Assembly (NCBI RefSeq): GCF_000620085.1
Contig: NZ_JHVJ01000030.1
Span: 1 to 63,265, forward strand
Source: Marinobacterium jannaschii DSM 6295
Lineage (GTDB): Bacteria; Pseudomonadota; Gammaproteobacteria; Pseudomonadales; Balneatricaceae
Direction: 5' to 3'
DNA length: 63,265 bases
The notes under the pieces: model-generated
What the model saw: the letters and a program-made list of their open reading frames with translations, nothing else
Databases searched by the model: none
What the model was told of the DNA's origin: nothing
Position numbers and translations under genes: made by a program
Part shown: in pieces, positions 1-8,442 of the stretch
How positions within the stretch are numbered: the stretch's first letter is position 1
Layout: each line of letters starts with the position of its first letter

Positions 1-211
1 CATCACCGATGGGTTCATCACGAAAGAGTGCCATACCCAAGACCATCCATAGAACCTGATCAGACGGTAGACGTCGTCGGCGAATACTCGCCTTGTCAGT
101 CAGGGTCAGCGCTGACTCTATCCATTCAATCGGGATGTTCTGAGTGAAGGTGCTTTGATCTGAGAACTGGTGCAGCTCATCAATCTCAAGCAAGGTTTGG
201 TGTAGGGGCAT
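1..211 (-). CDS. IS4 family transposase, N-terminal fragment (cut by window edge)
   Basis: Reading from ATG at 211-209 the frame stays open to the window edge and gives about 70 residues. They include IPIEWIESAL, IRRRRLPSDQ and LGMALFRDEPI, the hallmarks of the N-terminal domain that precedes the DDE catalytic domain in IS4-family transposases. The catalytic part lies outside the window, so activity cannot be judged. No good ribosome binding site is visible because the start codon directly follows the T-run of a terminator-like hairpin, which may keep transposase expression low. The fragment lies downstream of folM in the same direction. Confidence 0.85.
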   Translation of the reverse strand, partial: MPLHQTLLEIDELHQFSDQSTFTQNIPIEWIESALTLTDKASIRRRRLPSDQVLWMVLGMALFRDEPIGD

Positions 212-248
212 AAAAAAAATCCAGCAACCGACAGGGATGCTGGATTTT
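212..248 (-). terminator. Terminator hairpin in the IS leader
   Basis: An 11-bp perfect stem (arms 216-226 and 238-248) is followed on the minus strand by a run of eight T that ends at the transposase start codon. It would stop transcription coming from cca/folM before it enters the transposase. It could belong to the IS or be the native end of the folM operon. Confidence 0.7.
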
Positions 249-347
249 ATTCAATTATGCCGTTTTTGGCTTAAGTGAACAGCATTGGCTTAACCAGCCG
301 CCTTTTTTGTGCCCGCAGGTTGGATGTCTGCTGAACAGTAACTGCGG

Positions 348-1094
348 TTAATGGCTGTACAGCGACTTACCGCCATCCACGGCCAGGACCTGCCCGGTAA
401 TAAAGGGCGCGCGGGCAAGGAAGGCGACAGCGCTGGCGATATCCTCTGGAGTACCCGCTCTTCCAAGCAGGGTCTTATCCAGAATAGCCTGCTGCTCTGC
501 AGGACTGATCGCTGCCGCAGCCTCGGGCCACAGGATTGGCCCCGGCGCGACACCGTTTACCCTCACCTCCGGCGCCAGTTCCTTGGCCAGTGACAGAGTC
601 ATCATCTGCAGACCCGCCTTGGCGATCGAATAGATTGGATAGCCGGGCAGGGCCCGTTGTGCATGGATATCAATCAGATTAATAACGGCGCCGTTATGCT
701 GTTTCAGCTGATCGGCCAGTCTGGCACAGAGGAAGTAGGCACCGCGCAGGTTGGAGTTGATCAGGCTGTCCCACTGCTGCTGGTCGCTGGATTCCAGCGG
801 TGTCGGGTAGAAGTCAGAGGCGTTATTCACCAGCAGGTCGATACGGCCGAAGCTATTTGTTGCCTCGACGGCCAGCTGCTCGACCTGATCCATCTGCTCC
901 AGATCCGCCTGCAGCAGGCGGCAGCTGTCGGTGCGGATCGCGTTGAGTTCTTGCGCCAGCGCCTCGGCACAGGCAAAAGAACGGCGATAATGCAGCAGTA
1001 CGCGATAGCCCTGATAGTGCAGGGTACGGGCGATCACCGCACCGATGCGTTGGGCGGCACCGGTCACCAGTGCCACTTTGGCCACTTCAGCCAT
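348..1094 (-). CDS. folM: Pteridine reductase, short-chain dehydrogenase (FolM-like)
   Basis: A 248-residue NAD(P)H-dependent short-chain dehydrogenase. The cofactor motif TGAAQRIG is at residues 11-18, NNAS at 90-93 and the catalytic YSIAK at 155-159. In place of the usual catalytic Ser there is Asp142 in IDIHA, and the TGxxxRxG form of the glycine motif carries Arg. Both are typical of PTR1/FolM pteridine reductases, which reduce dihydromonapterin or dihydrobiopterin to the tetrahydro form. I chose ATG 1094 because GGAG lies seven bases upstream; an earlier in-frame ATG at 1121 sits inside cca. The start overlaps the cca stop, so the two are translationally coupled. The name rests on family features; substrate is unproven. 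Confidence 0.8.
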   Translation of the reverse strand: MAEVAKVALVTGAAQRIGAVIARTLHYQGYRVLLHYRRSFACAEALAQELNAIRTDSCRLLQADLEQMDQVEQLAVEATNSFGRIDLLVNNASDFYPTPLESSDQQQWDSLINSNLRGAYFLCARLADQLKQHNGAVINLIDIHAQRALPGYPIYSIAKAGLQMMTLSLAKELAPEVRVNGVAPGPILWPEAAAAISPAEQQAILDKTLLGRAGTPEDIASAVAFLARAPFITGQVLAVDGGKSLYSH

Positions 1095-2226
1095 TGTCAA
1101 TCTCCAAGCTGAACTGCTCACACAGTTGTAACTGGCGGCGGGCTATCTCAGTCCCCAGAGCTTTGCCTTTAAAACCCTCAGCCATCAGTTGTTTGGGTGC
1201 GATTGCATTCAGCTGTACCAATAGTGCAGGCAGGGCCTGGTTAAGGGGCGAGGACCGGCCCCCGGACAAGGCTTCGCTGCAGGCGAGGAGGCCGGACAGG
1301 CGCTGTTCCCGGCGTAACAGATCTACACCCCCGATCAGTTCCAGCCGTTCTTCCCCACTGATCTGGTCAAACCGCTGTAATGCCTGATACCACTGGCGGC
1401 AGTGCAATGCCTGTTCTCGATAGAGTTTCGGGCTACGCAATCGCTCACACAGGGATTCGATCAGTGCGAGTGCGGTCGGGGATTCCAGTGATGCGGTTGC
1501 GAGGGTCAGCAGGACGCTAAAACGGTTACAGCTGTTGCTGCCCCGGGTCACCTTGTCGGCGATGCCATCGAGCTCTCCGTTTTGATAGAGCGGTAGTAGC
1601 TCTGGCAATAGTACTTCCAGTGCACCGGCTTGAAACAGCACATCAAAGAACACCATCGGTGAGGGCTCACCCAGCGCCCGTTCCAGCTCTTTCCATACCC
1701 GCTCGGCCGTCAGGTGCTCCAGCTCATCTCCGGCAGACAGTTGCTGCATCAGCGCGATAGTTTCGTCGGCCACACGGAAGCCCAGATGGGCATAACGGGC
1801 GGCAAAGCGAGCGACCCGCAGCACCCGCAGGGGGTCTTCGACAAAAGCCTCGGAGACATGGCGTAACAGTTTAAGCTGCAGATCCTGCTGGCCATTATAG
1901 GGATCGATCAGTTCGCCATTTGCCGACTTGGCGATGGCATTAATCGTGAGGTCGCGGCGGATCAGATCCTCTTCCAGCGTCACGTCCGGGCTGGCATGGT
2001 ACTGAAACCCGGTATATCCCTTGCCAGACTTGCGCTCGGTGCGGGCCAGCGCATACTCTTCGCCACTCTCGGGGTGAATGAACACCGGAAAATCCTGACC
2101 CACCGGCTTAAAACCCCGGGCCAGCATCTGCTCAGGTGTTGCCCCGACCACGACCCAGTCCTGGTCGTAGACCGGATAGCCCAGCAGCTCATCGCGGACA
2201 GCGCCGCCAACCAGATAAATCTCCAT
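1087..2226 (-). CDS. cca: CCA-adding tRNA nucleotidyltransferase
   Basis: Adds the 3'-terminal CCA to tRNA. The class II nucleotidyltransferase head is clear: GGAVRD at residues 7-12, metal-binding Asp21 and Asp23 in YDQDW, RRDLTINAIA at 90-99 and the DPLRVLRVARF segment at 131-141. At 379 residues it is shorter than the E. coli enzyme (412), and the region where that protein has its HD phosphohydrolase domain shows no HD motif, so this is probably the form without 2',3'-cyclic phosphodiesterase activity. The start overlaps the glpE stop (TGATG) and the end overlaps folM, placing it in the apaH-glpE-cca-folM operon. Confidence 0.95.
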   Translation of the reverse strand: MEIYLVGGAVRDELLGYPVYDQDWVVVGATPEQMLARGFKPVGQDFPVFIHPESGEEYALARTERKSGKGYTGFQYHASPDVTLEEDLIRRDLTINAIAKSANGELIDPYNGQQDLQLKLLRHVSEAFVEDPLRVLRVARFAARYAHLGFRVADETIALMQQLSAGDELEHLTAERVWKELERALGEPSPMVFFDVLFQAGALEVLLPELLPLYQNGELDGIADKVTRGSNSCNRFSVLLTLATASLESPTALALIESLCERLRSPKLYREQALHCRQWYQALQRFDQISGEERLELIGGVDLLRREQRLSGLLACSEALSGGRSSPLNQALPALLVQLNAIAPKQLMAEGFKGKALGTEIARRQLQLCEQFSLEIDNG

Positions 2227-2543
2227 CAGCGTTCGATCTGCTCCGGCTGCTCGACCCGCCAGCCCTCAAAGCCGCCGTTGACGCTGTAAACCTCATCAAA
2301 GCCCTGGTGGGCTAGATACTGGGCTGCTGACTGACTGCTGATGCCGTGGTAGCAGCATACCAGCAGCGGCTTATCCATATCAGCGGCGGCGATAAAGTCT
2401 GGCAGGTTTTCGTTGTTAACATTGATGGCGCCTGGCATATGCCCCTGGGCATAACTTTCAGGGTCGCGGATATCGGCGACAGCCGCGCCATTCTGCAGCA
2501 GGGCCAGGGCTTCGGGAGAGTCGATGCAGCGATACTGATCCAT
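2226..2543 (-). CDS. glpE: Thiosulfate sulfurtransferase GlpE
   Basis: A single-domain rhodanese of 105 residues, the usual GlpE length, expected in the cytoplasm. It transfers sulfane sulfur from thiosulfate to cyanide or thioredoxin through an active-site Cys. The active loop is CYHGIS, with catalytic Cys64; a second Cys lies just before it at 63. GHMPGAINV at 34-42 is the second rhodanese signature. The gene sits five bases from the apaH stop and overlaps cca, matching the apaH-glpE pair seen in Pseudomonas and relatives. Confidence 0.93.
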   Translation of the reverse strand: MDQYRCIDSPEALALLQNGAAVADIRDPESYAQGHMPGAINVNNENLPDFIAAADMDKPLLVCCYHGISSQSAAQYLAHQGFDEVYSVNGGFEGWRVEQPEQIER

Positions 2544-2548
2544 GAATA

Positions 2549-3406
2549 TTACCTTTGTAGAAAAGCAGGGGTATTAAGTTTGGGGTTATGGGTATTGCGC
2601 AGCCCTATACAGGCGTAGCTAAACAGCTGGCGGTCTTCTAGGCGCATCGCCGTCAGGGTGTTGCCCCAGACACAGCCGGTGTCGAGTGCAAAAACATGCT
2701 CCGCCTCGGCTTCACCCTCCAGCGCGGCCCAGTGGCCGAAGATGATCGGCAGATCCGGGTTTTTGCGTGGCTGGCGGAACCAGGGCAGGAAACCATCCGG
2801 CTGGGTGTCGAGGCCGCCCTTGGCACTGAAGTCCAGCGTACCCTGGGCATCGCAGAAACGCATCCGGGTGAAATAGTTCGTGATACAGCGCAGCCGGTCC
2901 CAGCCTTCCAGGTCCCGGTGCCAGCGATCCGGGTGATTGCCGTACATATGCTGAAAGTATTCGCGGGCCAGGGTGCCTCTGAGCACCGTTTCTACCTCTT
3001 TGGCCCGTTTGCGCGCTTTCTTGACACTCCACTGTGGCGGAATTCCCGCGTGTACCATCACATAGCCCAGGGATTCATCGGCGATCACCAGATTCTGCTG
3101 CCGCAGCCAGTGCATCAGCTCGTCACAGTCGGGGGCCTCGAGAATCTCATTCAGGGTATCACCACGTTTTGCGCTAGCGGCACCGTAGTAGACGGCCAGC
3201 AGGTGCAGATCATGGTTACCGAGCACGATCCGGGCTCGATCGCCCAGCTGTTTCAGGAAGCGCAGTGTTTCCAGTGACTTCGGGCCGCGATTGACCAGGT
3301 CGCCGGCGATCCAGAGCTGATCGTCCGGCGAGAACTGGATCTGTTCGAGAAGCTGCTGCAGTTCATCAAAGCAACCCTGAATATCACCGATCGCATAGGT
3401 AGCCAT
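2549..3406 (-). CDS. apaH: Symmetrical bis(5'-nucleosyl)-tetraphosphatase
   Basis: Hydrolyses diadenosine tetraphosphate to two ADP. At 285 residues it has the normal ApaH length and the calcineurin-like metallophosphatase motifs GDIQG (7-11), GDLVNRGP (35-42) and GNHDLHLL (63-70). It is first of a tight minus-strand operon with glpE, cca and folM. In most gammaproteobacteria apaH directly follows apaG; here apaG is more than 23 kb away on the same strand, with a block of unrelated genes between them. Confidence 0.97.
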   Translation of the reverse strand: MATYAIGDIQGCFDELQQLLEQIQFSPDDQLWIAGDLVNRGPKSLETLRFLKQLGDRARIVLGNHDLHLLAVYYGAASAKRGDTLNEILEAPDCDELMHWLRQQNLVIADESLGYVMVHAGIPPQWSVKKARKRAKEVETVLRGTLAREYFQHMYGNHPDRWHRDLEGWDRLRCITNYFTRMRFCDAQGTLDFSAKGGLDTQPDGFLPWFRQPRKNPDLPIIFGHWAALEGEAEAEHVFALDTGCVWGNTLTAMRLEDRQLFSYACIGLRNTHNPKLNTPAFLQR

Positions 3407-3654
3407 AGTGGTGCTTGCTGTCCTTTATGGGTTAACTGATTCTGCTGGCGATTCTACCAGATTCGGCAGCGGCAATGCCTCAGGCGGGTTGCCGGACGGG
3501 TGCAGGGTATTTGAATGAATAGAAAATCTAATGCTGTTGGGGCTAAATTCTGTGATTTATCGGCGAAAACTGTCACCTAAGTGCAATCAGTGGCTTTTAG
3601 CATGGCGCTTATCAATTTCCGAGTCACTCATCCATTAGTGAAGCTATTACTACA

Positions 3655-4950
3655 ATGAGCAAGCTTATCCTCATCATGGTCGACGGAATCAGTGCCGACT
3701 ACTTCGAAAGTATCCGTCACCAGTTGCCCCATCTCGACCGCCTGGCTCGCAGCGGGACACAGGTAAACGGTGTTACCCCGGAGATGTGCGGTACCTCCTG
3801 TCCGGGGCGGACCTCTATTGTGGCCGGTGTCGCCCCGTCCGAGCATGGCATCTATGGCAATCATATCTGGGATGGCGAGCAGTTTCGCTGGGCTAACCCG
3901 GAAGATGTGCGGGTGCCGACGCTACCAGCCTACGCCAAGGCGCAGGGTCTGGATGTGGCCGGTCTTGGTTACGGCATGATCCGGCCGCAGGACTGTTCGC
4001 TCTACAAAGGCCCCTGGTGGGTGGATGAGATGCTGATGCGTGGCCGGGATGCCGAGCCCATGCCAGCGGATACCGTCTGGCTCAGTGCCGGTGCCGACTA
4101 CGATGATCAGGGCCGCCTGGCGGCACTGCAGGCGCAGGGGATCAATCTGGAGATTGTCGCGCCGAATAAAAACCCGGATATCAAGCTGCAACTGGGGATG
4201 CTGGCCGACCAGCAACTGCTGGATGTGGCCGCCGGCCTGGCTGCCTCTGCACAGGCTCCGGACTTTATGCTACTGGAGATCGGTATCACCGATTACTTCC
4301 TGCACAAGTATGGCGCCGATCATGCCCTGACCGAATGGTCGCTGAGGGCGGCTGACGCCCAGATCGGCACCTTACTGGAGCGACTGGAGCAGGCGTCTGT
4401 GCTGGACCGGTACAACCTGTTGATCTGCAGTGATCACGGGCATGCGCCGATGTGCAGTGGTCTCTATGTCGACCGCCTGCTGGGAGATGAGGTGGTCTGG
4501 TCCAGCGAAGGTGGCGTGCTGATGGTGAAGCCGCGCGATCAGGCTCAGGCCATCTGGGTTCAGGCCGCACTGGCTGAATACGGTATCGAGCTTTGGAACA
4601 ACGATCACCTGCCGCCAGAGCAACAAGACCAGTTGCTGACCTTTGTGGTGCCTGAAGGCTCCGATATCAGCTTTGAAAGCCAGATTGTCGGTGCATCCGG
4701 TGTCTCCGGCCCATCCAAGTATCTGTCTAATCACGGTATGCGCCCCGGCAGCCGCGCCGATATGCGCTTCTGTATCTTCAATGGTCCGGCGATACCACGG
4801 CAACGCATTGAGTCCGGCCTGGCGAATCAGATCGCTCCGACCATGGCGGCAATCCTCGGTGTCGAAACACCCTGGCAGGCCGAGCCATTGTTTACCCCGC
4901 TGACACCGTCAAATACCTCGATTGAGTGCGCCCGCGACAGCGCCGAATGA
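3655..4950 (+). CDS. Alkaline phosphatase superfamily phosphodiesterase/phosphohydrolase
   Basis: A 431-residue protein of the type I phosphodiesterase/nucleotide pyrophosphatase fold, relatives of which include phosphonoacetate hydrolase. Metal ligands are visible in order: VDG (Asp10), the nucleophile loop GTSCPGRTSIVAG (residues 46-58; Thr47 or Ser48), HGIYGN (64-69), ITDYFLHKYG, CSDHGH and a C-terminal SNHGMRPG. There is no signal peptide, so it should act in the cytoplasm. It starts a plus-strand run with a peptide-type ABC importer 30 bases downstream, suggesting it cleaves an imported phosphate or phosphonate ester. The natural substrate is unknown; the phosphonate link is inference from the C-P lyase operon 15 kb away. 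Confidence 0.85.
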   Translation: MSKLILIMVDGISADYFESIRHQLPHLDRLARSGTQVNGVTPEMCGTSCPGRTSIVAGVAPSEHGIYGNHIWDGEQFRWANPEDVRVPTLPAYAKAQGLDVAGLGYGMIRPQDCSLYKGPWWVDEMLMRGRDAEPMPADTVWLSAGADYDDQGRLAALQAQGINLEIVAPNKNPDIKLQLGMLADQQLLDVAAGLAASAQAPDFMLLEIGITDYFLHKYGADHALTEWSLRAADAQIGTLLERLEQASVLDRYNLLICSDHGHAPMCSGLYVDRLLGDEVVWSSEGGVLMVKPRDQAQAIWVQAALAEYGIELWNNDHLPPEQQDQLLTFVVPEGSDISFESQIVGASGVSGPSKYLSNHGMRPGSRADMRFCIFNGPAIPRQRIESGLANQIAPTMAAILGVETPWQAEPLFTPLTPSNTSIECARDSAE

Positions 4951-4979
4951 TCTGACTTTACGAATAAGGAATAACTCCA

Positions 4980-6452
4980 ATGAAACGCCTGCTTTCTACT
5001 GTATTGATCTCTGCCGCTGTCCTGGCTGGCACTGCAACCGCCGGTACCTTCCGCATGGCCCATGATGTGGGTTACGCCGGTGCCGAATCCCTGGACCCGA
5101 TCTCACCCAGCCGCTTCTTCGATGCCAATCAGGTGTTGTACTCCCGCCTGGTGCGTCAGGATGCGAAAGGTATGCCCAGCCCGGATATCGCCACTGACTG
5201 GCAGGCTTCTGCCGATGCCAAAACCTGGACCTTCGAGCTGCGCAAAGGGGTGAAATTCCATGACGGTTCCGACCTGACCGCCGTTGATGTGAAGTACTCC
5301 CTGGAGCGTATCAAAGACCCCGAGATTGATTCGCCAGTGGCGGCGGTACTGGGTGTGATCGACCGTGTCGAGATCATCAACGAGCACAAAGTGGCGATCA
5401 AACTGTCTGCGGCACATGCCGATCTGCCGCTGCTGTTGATGGATTACCGCGTGCGGATGATCCCGGAAGGTTCCGGCGACACGATCGCTAAGACCGGTAT
5501 CGGTTCCGGCCCGTTTATGTTGGAGGAGCTGGATCCTGAGGGCACCACTGTATTGAAGGCTTTTCCTGACTACTGGGAAGGGCGTCCGGCGGCTGACAGA
5601 TTCGAGATTATCGGTATCGCCGATTCCCAGGCCCGTGTCCAGGCACTGATGGCCGGCCAGCTGGATTTTGAAGACAGCGTGATCTCGCAGCAGGTACGCC
5701 TGTTCCAGAACCCGAACTTCAAGACCCAGAGCATCGCCACCGGCGAATGGCGTGCCCTGGTGTTCCGCACTGATACCGCGCCATACGATGATGCCCGGGT
5801 GCGTAAAGCGCTGCGTCTGGCGGTAGACCGCGAAGGTATGATGAAACTGGCGTCCGGCGAAGGTGCAGGTACCGTGACCTGTGACCATCCGGTCTGGTCC
5901 GGTGACCAGTACCGTGCCGAAATCGATTGCAGCCAGAACATCGCTGAAGCCAAGCGCCTGCTGAAAGAGGCGGGCTACCCGAACGGTATCGATATCGAGA
6001 TCAGCGCGGCGGATAACGAGCCGGAGTGGATCCGCATGATTGAGGTCTACCAGCAGCAGGCGAAGCAGGCCGGTATCAGCGTCAAGCTGAAGGTAGCAGC
6101 CTCCGATGGTTACTGGAGCGATGTCTGGATGAAGGAACCGGCTTTCGCAACTCGCTGGTCCCAGCGTCCGGCCGATCAGGTACTGAACGAAGCGTTCCGT
6201 TCTACCGCCGCCTGGAACGAATCCTTCTTTAAGAATGAGACGTTCGACGGCAAGCTGGATGCGGCCCGCAGTGAGCTGGACTTCACGAAGCGTAAAGCGC
6301 TCTACGCCGGCTTGCAGAAGTCTCTGTGGGAAGAGGGCGGCGCGCTGATCCCATACCACCTCAACCAGACCCGCGTGATGCGTGCCGGTGTCACCGGCCT
6401 GGATCCGGTCGAGCGGTTCTCTATCCGCTGGAACAAAGTGGATGTGAAGTAA
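4980..6452 (+). CDS. ABC transporter substrate-binding protein, family 5 (Dpp/Opp type)
   Basis: A 490-residue periplasmic binding protein with a clean signal peptide (cleavage after residue 21, ATA). The mature protein has the family 5 pattern, with WTFELRKGVKFHDG near residues 87-100 and a conserved VRKALRLAVDREGM region. Family members bind peptides, nickel, glycosides, opines or phosphonate-like ligands, so the name alone does not give the substrate. It lies 29 bases behind the phosphohydrolase gene and ahead of two permeases and a fused ATPase. A stem-loop behind the stop probably lets this protein be made in excess of the membrane parts. Confidence 0.92.
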   Translation: MKRLLSTVLISAAVLAGTATAGTFRMAHDVGYAGAESLDPISPSRFFDANQVLYSRLVRQDAKGMPSPDIATDWQASADAKTWTFELRKGVKFHDGSDLTAVDVKYSLERIKDPEIDSPVAAVLGVIDRVEIINEHKVAIKLSAAHADLPLLLMDYRVRMIPEGSGDTIAKTGIGSGPFMLEELDPEGTTVLKAFPDYWEGRPAADRFEIIGIADSQARVQALMAGQLDFEDSVISQQVRLFQNPNFKTQSIATGEWRALVFRTDTAPYDDARVRKALRLAVDREGMMKLASGEGAGTVTCDHPVWSGDQYRAEIDCSQNIAEAKRLLKEAGYPNGIDIEISAADNEPEWIRMIEVYQQQAKQAGISVKLKVAASDGYWSDVWMKEPAFATRWSQRPADQVLNEAFRSTAAWNESFFKNETFDGKLDAARSELDFTKRKALYAGLQKSLWEEGGALIPYHLNQTRVMRAGVTGLDPVERFSIRWNKVDVK

Positions 6453-6475
6453 CGCTCCGCCGCTGGCGAACGGCT

Positions 6476-6508
6476 ACCGCTGACCCTAACAGGGTCGGCG
6501 GTTCTTTG
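6476..6508 (+). terminator. Intra-operon stem-loop, probable attenuator
   Basis: A 12-bp stem (arms 6476-6487 and 6491-6502, one G-T pair) closed by three bases and followed by TCTTT. It sits between the binding-protein gene and the first permease gene, where such elements commonly reduce read-through and stabilise the upstream message. Confidence 0.5.
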
Positions 6509-6572
6509 GTTTCCTGCCGCAACTGTCCCGGCGAAACCGTCCCTCTTTGACAAGCCTGTAAAAACTCTGCCG

Positions 6573-7520
6573 ATGCTGAAACTGATACTGCAACGACTGG
6601 CGCTGGCCATGCTGACACTCTTCGCTGTCTGCATCCTGGTGTTCAGTGTAACCGAAGCCCTGCCCGGCGATGTCTGTACCGCTTACCTGGGACGTGATGC
6701 CCAGGGAACCCGGCTGGAAAACTGTCGCCAGCAGCGCGGCCTTAATAAGCCTGCTTTCGAGCGCTTCAGCGACTGGGGTGCGGGGGTTATTCAGGGTGAC
6801 CTGGGTACTTCGCTGAAACGCGATAAACCGATCAACGATATGCTGGCCAACCGGATGCGCAACACCGCAGTACTGGCCTCGGCAGCGGCGGCGATCGGGA
6901 TTCCGCTGGCAATTCTACTCGGGGTCTTTGCCGCTTTGCGCCGCGACAAGCCATTGGATGTAGGACTGTCGACCGGAGCGATCTTCGCCATGACCATTCC
7001 GGAATTTGTTACCGCCACTTTACTGATCTTTGTTTTCGCCATTCAGCTGCAATGGTTCCCGGCGGTGACCACGGTGCGCAGCAGTGCGCCGATCTCGGAG
7101 CTGCTGCCCAATATCGTGCTGCCGGTGATCACCCTGGCCTTCGTGATGGTGGCACATATTATGCGCATGGTGCGCAGTTCGATGATCGAGGTGATGGCCG
7201 GTGACTTTGTGCAGATGGCCCGCCTCAAGGGCGTGCCTTACTGGCGCATCGTCTGGTACCACGCGCTGCCCAACGCCATGTTGCCGACTATCAATATTAT
7301 CGCCCTCACCATCGCCTGGCTGCTGGGCGGGGTGGTGATTATCGAGCAGGTGTTTAACTACCCCGGTGTCGGCACCCTGATGATCAAGGGGATCTACGAC
7401 CGTGACCTGCCGCTGGTACAGGCGATCGCCCTGGTACTGGCCGCCGTCTATATCGGCTGCAACCTGCTGGCGGATCTCGCCAGTCAGGCGCTTAATCCGC
7501 GCCTGAGAACAGCCCGCTAA
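6573..7520 (+). CDS. ABC transporter permease, DppB type
   Basis: A 315-residue inner-membrane permease. The start (MLKLILQRLALAMLTLFAVC) is the first membrane helix of DppB/OppB proteins, followed by a periplasmic loop, five more helices and the EAA cytoplasmic loop around DFVQMARLKGVPYWRI. It forms the translocation channel with the next gene product. Residues 30-60 contain two Cys in the first periplasmic loop, seen in some relatives. It is co-directional with the binding protein and ten bases from the next permease. Confidence 0.93.
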   Translation: MLKLILQRLALAMLTLFAVCILVFSVTEALPGDVCTAYLGRDAQGTRLENCRQQRGLNKPAFERFSDWGAGVIQGDLGTSLKRDKPINDMLANRMRNTAVLASAAAAIGIPLAILLGVFAALRRDKPLDVGLSTGAIFAMTIPEFVTATLLIFVFAIQLQWFPAVTTVRSSAPISELLPNIVLPVITLAFVMVAHIMRMVRSSMIEVMAGDFVQMARLKGVPYWRIVWYHALPNAMLPTINIIALTIAWLLGGVVIIEQVFNYPGVGTLMIKGIYDRDLPLVQAIALVLAAVYIGCNLLADLASQALNPRLRTAR

Positions 7521-7529
7521 GGAGGCACT

Positions 7530-8432
7530 ATGCAAGCAATCACTGCCAATACAGCGGATGCTGCTGTGAATAACTACCGTCAGACGCCGCGTTGGTTGCA
7601 GGTCTGGCGCAATATGCGCCGCTCACCCTCAGCATTGATCGGCCTGAGCATATTGCTGGGGCATATGCTGGTGGCGCTGCTCGCCCCCTGGCTGGCGCCC
7701 TATGACTGGACGCTGCAGAACGGCTATATCATGTTCCAGGCTCCAAGCGCCGAGTACTGGTTCGGCACCGATAATATGGGTCGCGACGTCTTTAGTCGTA
7801 CTCTGATGGGCGGTCGTGAGGCGATCAGCGTGACCCTGCTGGGCACCCTGCTGGCGATGGGCTGGGGCGGTTTTATGGGGATGTTTCTGGGCTTTGTCGG
7901 CGGCCGTCTCGATGAGTGGATGATGCGGCTGGTGGATGCCCTGCTGGCGATCCCCTGGCTGCTGTTCCTGCTGCTGATCATCTCCATGGTGGGGCAGTCC
8001 GGTGTGACCCTGATCTTTACCCTGGGCTTCTTCTACGGTATCGCGGTGATCCGGGTGGTGCGCGGCGCCACACTGGATTTCGTCGCCCGTGACTTCGTCC
8101 TGGCCGCCAAGACCCGGGGTGAAAGCCGTTTCACCATCGTCGTAAAGGAGCTGCTGCCCAACGTACTGGATGCAATGCTGGTGGAAGGCGCGATGCGCTG
8201 GGCCTGGATGCTGCTGGCCTTCAGCTCACTGTCGTTCCTGGGCTTTGGCGTAGTGCCGCCAACCCCGGACTGGGGCCTGATGATTGCCGATACCCGCGGC
8301 ATGATGTCAATTGCCCCCTGGGCTACGCTGTTTCCGGCCCTGGCCCTGTCGACCCTGATAATCAGTATTAACCTGACTGCCGACGCTTTTGGTAAAGCGA
8401 TGGGACTGGACCGTGCCAAGGCACCGGTGTGA
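7530..8432 (+). CDS. ABC transporter permease, DppC type
   Basis: A 300-residue inner-membrane permease with the DppC/OppC layout: a first helix near residues 30-55, the conserved FGTDNMGRDVFSR segment at the start of the transport domain, and an EAA loop around RDFVLAAKTRGESR. AGGAGG lies just before the start codon. It pairs with the upstream permease, and the fused ATPase gene starts ten bases downstream. Confidence 0.93.
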   Translation: MQAITANTADAAVNNYRQTPRWLQVWRNMRRSPSALIGLSILLGHMLVALLAPWLAPYDWTLQNGYIMFQAPSAEYWFGTDNMGRDVFSRTLMGGREAISVTLLGTLLAMGWGGFMGMFLGFVGGRLDEWMMRLVDALLAIPWLLFLLLIISMVGQSGVTLIFTLGFFYGIAVIRVVRGATLDFVARDFVLAAKTRGESRFTIVVKELLPNVLDAMLVEGAMRWAWMLLAFSSLSFLGFGVVPPTPDWGLMIADTRGMMSIAPWATLFPALALSTLIISINLTADAFGKAMGLDRAKAPV

Positions 8433-8442
8433 GGAGTGAGTC

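Larger units (their letters stand above)
1..290 (-). mobile_element. IS4-type insertion sequence, 5' part
   Basis: The left edge holds the start of an IS4-family element read on the minus strand: a leader with a terminator-like hairpin followed by the N-terminal part of the transposase. The outer boundary is inferred from the point between the transposase leader and the folM stop at 348 where no gene sequence remains. A plausible terminal inverted repeat lies around 270-288 but cannot be verified because the other end is outside the window. Confidence 0.5.

Noticed and set aside
3550-3587. Possible Pho box ahead of the phosphohydrolase gene (CTGTCAC at 3570 with GTGCAAT eleven bases on)
   Set aside because: Only the first half fits the consensus; the second matches about four of seven bases, and an upstream CTGTGAT has the wrong spacing.
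5103-6359. Long open frame antisense to the ABC binding protein (418 codons)
   Set aside because: Shadow of a well-supported gene; no domain and low-complexity His/Gln/Arg content typical of antisense frames.
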